Positions 50,603-53,274 of a stretch of DNA of 53,274 nucleotides are shown one piece after another. The translations under genes and the position numbers were made by a program. Origin of the DNA: an uncultured bacterium (lineage in GTDB: Bacteria > Actinomycetota > Actinomycetes > S36-B12 > CAIYMF01); assembly GCA_903927265.1 (NCBI GenBank), contig CAIYMF010000071.1:1-53274 (forward strand), in the 5' to 3' direction. The notes under the pieces were generated by a model, which searched no databases, was not told where the DNA came from, and saw only the letters and a program-made list of their open reading frames with translations. Numbering within the stretch: position 1 is the first letter of the stretch; the number at the start of each line of letters is the position of its first letter.

Positions 50603-51307
50603 TTGTCACCAGCCGAACTTCAGGAGGCCGTCATCGCCAGCCAGATTTCCCCCAACCAGCCGTCAGCAGCGAGCTGGGAGTTCGTCGAGGCATTCAACTC
50701 CGAGGACCAGGTCCTCGTCGACGCTCGCGCCCGGGCCGCTGTTTCGGGCGCAGTGCCCGTCAGTACGGCCACCGGCGCGGCCCTTTCGGTCGTCGCCGGA
50801 CTCGTCGATGCCTCATCAGTTGCCGAGATTGGCACCGGCGCCGGTGTGTCCGGCGTGTGGCTGCTACGCGGCATGCGCCCCGATGGCGTGCTCACCACGG
50901 TCGATGACGACGGTGAGCAGCACCGGGCCGCCCGCGAAACCTTCACCGCCTCGGGAGTCGCTCCTCAACGTGTGCGCCTGATCACCGGTCGCGCGCTCGA
51001 CGTCATCACGCGTCTGACCGACGGCGGCTACGACATGGTCGTGATCGACGCGGACCCGCTCGAACTCGACGCCTGCATTGAAGAAGCCAAGCGGCTCTTG
51101 CGCGTCGGCGGCGCCCTCGCTGTGGTTCATGCACTCGGCGCCGACGGAGTGGCCGACACCTCACAGCGTGACGCCGTGTCGGTGGCGATTCGTGGAGCGG
51201 TCAGCCACATCGCAACTGACCGGAGTTGGGCGCCGGTGTTGCTTCCCGTGGGCGACGGTCTACTGGTGGCACTGCGACGCGCCGATGAAGCCCCCAGCGG
51301 GGCCTAA
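50603..51307 (+). CDS. O-methyltransferase (CCoAOMT-like)
   Basis: 234 residues from TTG 50603. The start is uncertain: GTG 50537 is the longest option, and a perfect AGGAGG five bases before an in-frame ATC (50633) raises a non-standard start. SAM motif VAEIGTGAGVSG, then VLTTVDDDGEQH, MVVIDADPLELDACIEEAK, and GDGLLVALRR. It resembles the caffeoyl-CoA-type O-methyltransferase Rv1220c, which lies next to sigE in the same divergent arrangement. The acceptor is unknown. Confidence 0.86.
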   Translation: MSPAELQEAVIASQISPNQPSAASWEFVEAFNSEDQVLVDARARAAVSGAVPVSTATGAALSVVAGLVDASSVAEIGTGAGVSGVWLLRGMRPDGVLTTVDDDGEQHRAARETFTASGVAPQRVRLITGRALDVITRLTDGGYDMVVIDADPLELDACIEEAKRLLRVGGALAVVHALGADGVADTSQRDAVSVAIRGAVSHIATDRSWAPVLLPVGDGLLVALRRADEAPSGA

Positions 51308-51347
51308 CCGACAACGACGGGCACGCGCGTGACGCGTGCGGGGGGCA

Positions 51348-51515
51348 CTAACTCGTCACACCGACGAGTTGCTCACCCAGTTCCTTGGCTTCAGCAGGTG
51401 TCAGCTCGACCACGAGGCGGCCGCCACCTTCAAGCGGCACTCGCATCACGATGCCGCGTCCTTCCTTGGTGGCTTCCAGCGGTCCGTCGCCGGTCCGTGG
51501 CTTCATGGCCGCCAT
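51348..51515 (-). CDS. DUF3117 protein
   Basis: 55 residues from ATG 51515, with GGAAGGGG upstream. The sequence KPRTGDGPLEATKEGRGI then MRVPLEGGGRLVVELTP is nearly identical to the highly conserved actinobacterial DUF3117 proteins (Rv1211). Function unknown. GATAAT on the minus strand about 45 bases upstream (51558-51553) is a likely -10 box, one base from consensus. Confidence 0.9.
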   Translation of the reverse strand: MAAMKPRTGDGPLEATKEGRGIVMRVPLEGGGRLVVELTPAEAKELGEQLVGVTS

Positions 51516-51611
51516 GGGTGTCCCCTTCCGTCCTGCATAGGTTCGACCCCCATTATCCCGCATGACCGTGCCCGCTTGCACCACGGCACCTGTTTGCGCC
51601 CCCACAAGCCC

Positions 51612-52193
51612 TCAACGACGATGGCAGCCGACCAGGTGATCGTTGACAAATCCGGTGGCTTGGAGGGCGGCGTAGAGGGTGGTCGGACCAAGAAACGTGA
51701 ACCCGCGGCGCTTCAAATCGCGGGCCAGCGCCGCCGATTCGGGAGTTGACGCCGGGATTTCGGCCAACGTCTGGGGCACAGCGCTCGGCCGGGGTGCGGC
51801 CGTGGACAGCAACGTCGTCAAAGAACCCTGGCCTTCCGATTCCCACAGAGCGAGCACGGCTCGGGCATTGGTGATCGTTGCCTGAATCTTGCCGCGGTGG
51901 CGCACGATGGAAGCATCGGCAAGGAGAACCTCAATCTGCGCCGGTCCGAACTCGGCGACCACTTCGGGATCAAAGTCGGCGAAGGCTGCTCGAAAGCCCG
52001 AACGTTTACGCAAGATGGTGATCCACGAGAGCCCACTTTGGAATGACTCAAGACACAGACGTTCGTAGAGTGCGCGATCATCGCGGATTGGTACGCCCCA
52101 CTCGCCGTCGTGGTAGTCGCGATAATCAGCCGACGCCGCCGCCCAAGCGCAGCGAGCGAGTGCGTCATCGCCGACGACCAGATCGGCACTCAC
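51612..52193 (-). CDS. tag: DNA-3-methyladenine glycosylase I
   Basis: 193 residues from GTG 52193, which overlaps the stop of the SRPBCC gene (GTGA). Signature CAWAAASADYRDYHDGEWGVP, and zinc ligands C15, H28, H186 and C190 spaced as in E. coli Tag (4, 17, 175, 179). It removes 3-methyladenine from DNA. Equivalent to Rv1210. Last gene of a three-gene operon with the DivIVA-like and SRPBCC proteins. Confidence 0.94.
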   Translation of the reverse strand: MSADLVVGDDALARCAWAAASADYRDYHDGEWGVPIRDDRALYERLCLESFQSGLSWITILRKRSGFRAAFADFDPEVVAEFGPAQIEVLLADASIVRHRGKIQATITNARAVLALWESEGQGSLTTLLSTAAPRPSAVPQTLAEIPASTPESAALARDLKRRGFTFLGPTTLYAALQATGFVNDHLVGCHRR

Positions 52194-52636
52194 AGGTCGC
52201 CCGACTCGATCAACCGGCCGAATGTGTCGAGTGAGCGCTGAACCCCCAACGCAAATGCGGGGCGCACCACACGCCATCCGAGTCGACCCACGGCTCCGAG
52301 CGGAAGCTCGAGCTGCTCACTCCAGATAAAGCGCGAGCGATTTCCCGGAAGTGCCACTACCTCCATGACGCCAGACCCGCGCACGACGCGGCCGGTGTGT
52401 TCGACGACCACGCGGTGAGGAGGATTCCACTCGGTGATGACCATCGTGTCGAGAAACCCGATTTTTCCAACGCCCGTAAAGGCTTCGAGCGTTGCCCCGA
52501 CCCCGACGCCCCCTCCCCCGGTGGCACGCACGTCGGTGCCGAGCATCCATGCCCCCTGCGATTGCCAATCAGCCATGGCCGCGAAGACGCGTTCGACGGG
52601 AGCCTCGACGACTACGTCGAGTTCAAGATGTTCCAT
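52190..52636 (-). CDS. SRPBCC (START-like) family protein
   Basis: 148 residues. It begins with the Polyketide_cyc2-type pattern MEHLELDVVVEAPVERVFA and continues with strands around a hydrophobic pocket (GWRVVRPAFALGVQRSLDTF helix at the end). Members bind lipid-like or aromatic ligands; the ligand is not known. TAATG and GTGA junctions with its neighbours show co-translation. Confidence 0.83.
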   Translation of the reverse strand: MEHLELDVVVEAPVERVFAAMADWQSQGAWMLGTDVRATGGGGVGVGATLEAFTGVGKIGFLDTMVITEWNPPHRVVVEHTGRVVRGSGVMEVVALPGNRSRFIWSEQLELPLGAVGRLGWRVVRPAFALGVQRSLDTFGRLIESGDL

Positions 52637-52998
52637 TAGTCGGTGGCCTGTCCTTCAACAAGGGGTTCTTCACTGAGCTCGGGCACCTCATGGCGCACCG
52701 GCGGAATCGGTAGCCCTTGCAGCGCGAGTACTCGTTCGAGTTGATCAATGCGCTCATCACGTGTTGCCAGATCATCGGCGACGCGATCAAGGACTTCGTC
52801 GACCTCGTCCATGCGATAACCGCGCACACCCACGGCAAAGCGCACCGCATCGATGTCGCGAGGTTCGATCGCGCCGTCGGGAAGGTCAAGGGGCGGTCGA
52901 TCGTGGGAAGGCGCCGGCAGTTCACCGAATCGCCCGACAGCCAGCAGGGCGATCACGATGACCACCCCAATGCCCACCAGTGCGTACACAACATTCAC
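52636..52998 (-). CDS. DivIVA-domain membrane-anchored protein
   Basis: 120 residues from GTG 52998, where CACAAT ends 7 bases upstream; ATG 53016 is the longer alternative. One membrane helix (about 3-21, VYALVGIGVVIVIALLAV), then RFAVGVRGYRMDEVDEVLD, the DivIVA N-terminal signature, and a coiled coil (DLATRDERIDQLERVLA). It may sit at poles or septa, but this is inferred from the domain only. Corresponds to Rv1209. Divergent from folP2. Confidence 0.8.
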   Translation of the reverse strand: MNVVYALVGIGVVIVIALLAVGRFGELPAPSHDRPPLDLPDGAIEPRDIDAVRFAVGVRGYRMDEVDEVLDRVADDLATRDERIDQLERVLALQGLPIPPVRHEVPELSEEPLVEGQATD

Positions 52999-53004
52999 CC
53001 GGCC

Positions 53005-53010
53005 ATTGTG
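53005..53010 (-). promoter_or_regulatory. -10 box of the divIVA-like/SRPBCC/tag operon
   Basis: Minus-strand CACAAT, six bases, GTG 52998. Fits the leaderless spacing with a variant first base. Confidence 0.4.
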
Positions 53011-53062
53011 TCGCATCCGGGGGTCGTGTCGCAGCGCACCGGTCGGCTGTGAAGATGTGGGA

Positions 53063-53274
53063 GTGCCGCAGATACCTCAGCGTGACCTCGTCTTGGGTGG
53101 CCGTACGTTCGCGCCCGACCACCGCATGGTGATGGCCATCATCAATCGCACACCCGACTCGTTCTACGACGGTGGCGCCCATATGGCCGACGCCGACGCC
53201 CTTGAGGGCGTACAGCGCGCCATCGACGGTGGGGCAGACATCGTTGATATCGGCGGGGTGAAGGCCGGTCCAGG
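53063..53274 (+). CDS. folP2: Dihydropteroate-synthase-fold protein, FolP2 type (3' end outside window)
   Basis: The first 70 residues from GTG 53063 are seen. MVMAIINRTPDSFYDGG matches the first DHPS signature, but the second is GGVKAGPG where true DHPS has GGESTRPG. This substitution is seen in M. tuberculosis FolP2 (Rv1207), which lacks dihydropteroate synthase activity. So it is probably a paralog with another role. GAAGAT at leaderless spacing is a weak promoter call. Position next to the DivIVA-like gene fits the Rv1207-Rv1209 order. Confidence 0.85.
   Translation, partial: MPQIPQRDLVLGGRTFAPDHRMVMAIINRTPDSFYDGGAHMADADALEGVQRAIDGGADIVDIGGVKAGP

Overview
The window is about 53 kb of GC-rich, densely coding chromosome from an actinobacterium. 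The support for this is mycothiol-type redox chemistry (a CGYC mycoredoxin), the AdnA-AdnB recombination nuclease, a MoeZ-type ThiF-rhodanese fusion, DUF3107 and DUF3117 proteins and a SigE/RseA/HtrA/TatB locus. Gene order matches, from memory and without a search, two separate blocks of the Mycobacterium tuberculosis chromosome: roughly Rv3196-Rv3211 (bases 1-35958) and Rv1232c-Rv1207 (bases 43593-53274). Here they lie about 7.6 kb apart. It is not Mycobacterium: several lineage genes (whiB7, DUF3152) are missing and other genes are inserted. An uncultivated actinomycete is plausible, but the genus cannot be read from this sequence. I saw no rRNA, tRNA, CRISPR, prophage or insertion sequence, and no gap between genes exceeds 300 bases.

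Layout. 1-5.7 kb: ThiF-like protein (cut by the window start), ABC1 kinase, UvrD2 helicase, mycoredoxin, NudC. 5.7-8.5 kb: membrane O-acyltransferase, exo/endonuclease/phosphatase-fold protein and sugar-type O-methyltransferase, perhaps for surface glycan or lipid modification. 8.6-15.5 kb: adnA-adnB and an alkyltransferase-like protein. 15.5-19.5 kb: membrane pseudokinase/flippase fusion, CDGSH protein, MoeZ. 19.5-31.7 kb: an insert relative to the mycobacterial order, with OxyR, an NTF2-flavin monooxygenase fusion, and an amine-catabolism set (gamma-glutamyl hydrolase, aldehyde dehydrogenase, gamma-glutamylamine synthetase, choline-kinase-like phosphotransferase, APC permease, dimethylglycine-dehydrogenase-like flavoprotein). 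31.7-36 kb: alpha/beta hydrolase, TetR, DUF3107, ferritin-like protein, RhlE-type helicase. 36-43.5 kb: lineage-variable genes (hydrolase/anti-sigma-like ATPase/NUDIX cassette, Pr6Pr membrane protein, acyl-CoA dehydrogenase, two secreted proteins, CoA-ester lyase, EamA exporter). 43.6-50.4 kb: MgtE-N/CBS protein, DUF1003, Mrp, then the sigE-rseA-lipoprotein-htrA-tatB envelope stress locus. 50.5-53.3 kb: O-methyltransferase, DUF3117, and divIVA-like/SRPBCC/tag opposite folP2, which runs off the end.

The most general signal is regulatory. At least 14 genes, on both strands, have a TANNNT -10 box ending 7 or 8 bases before an ATG or GTG, with no usable ribosome binding site. This is the arrangement expected for leaderless mRNAs, and it fixes many start codons. 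The most interesting gene content is the 20.6-31.7 kb amine cluster: it has Puu-pathway steps, but a GcvT-fused dehydrogenase and a LicA-like kinase stand where a simple PuuB-type oxidase would be expected.
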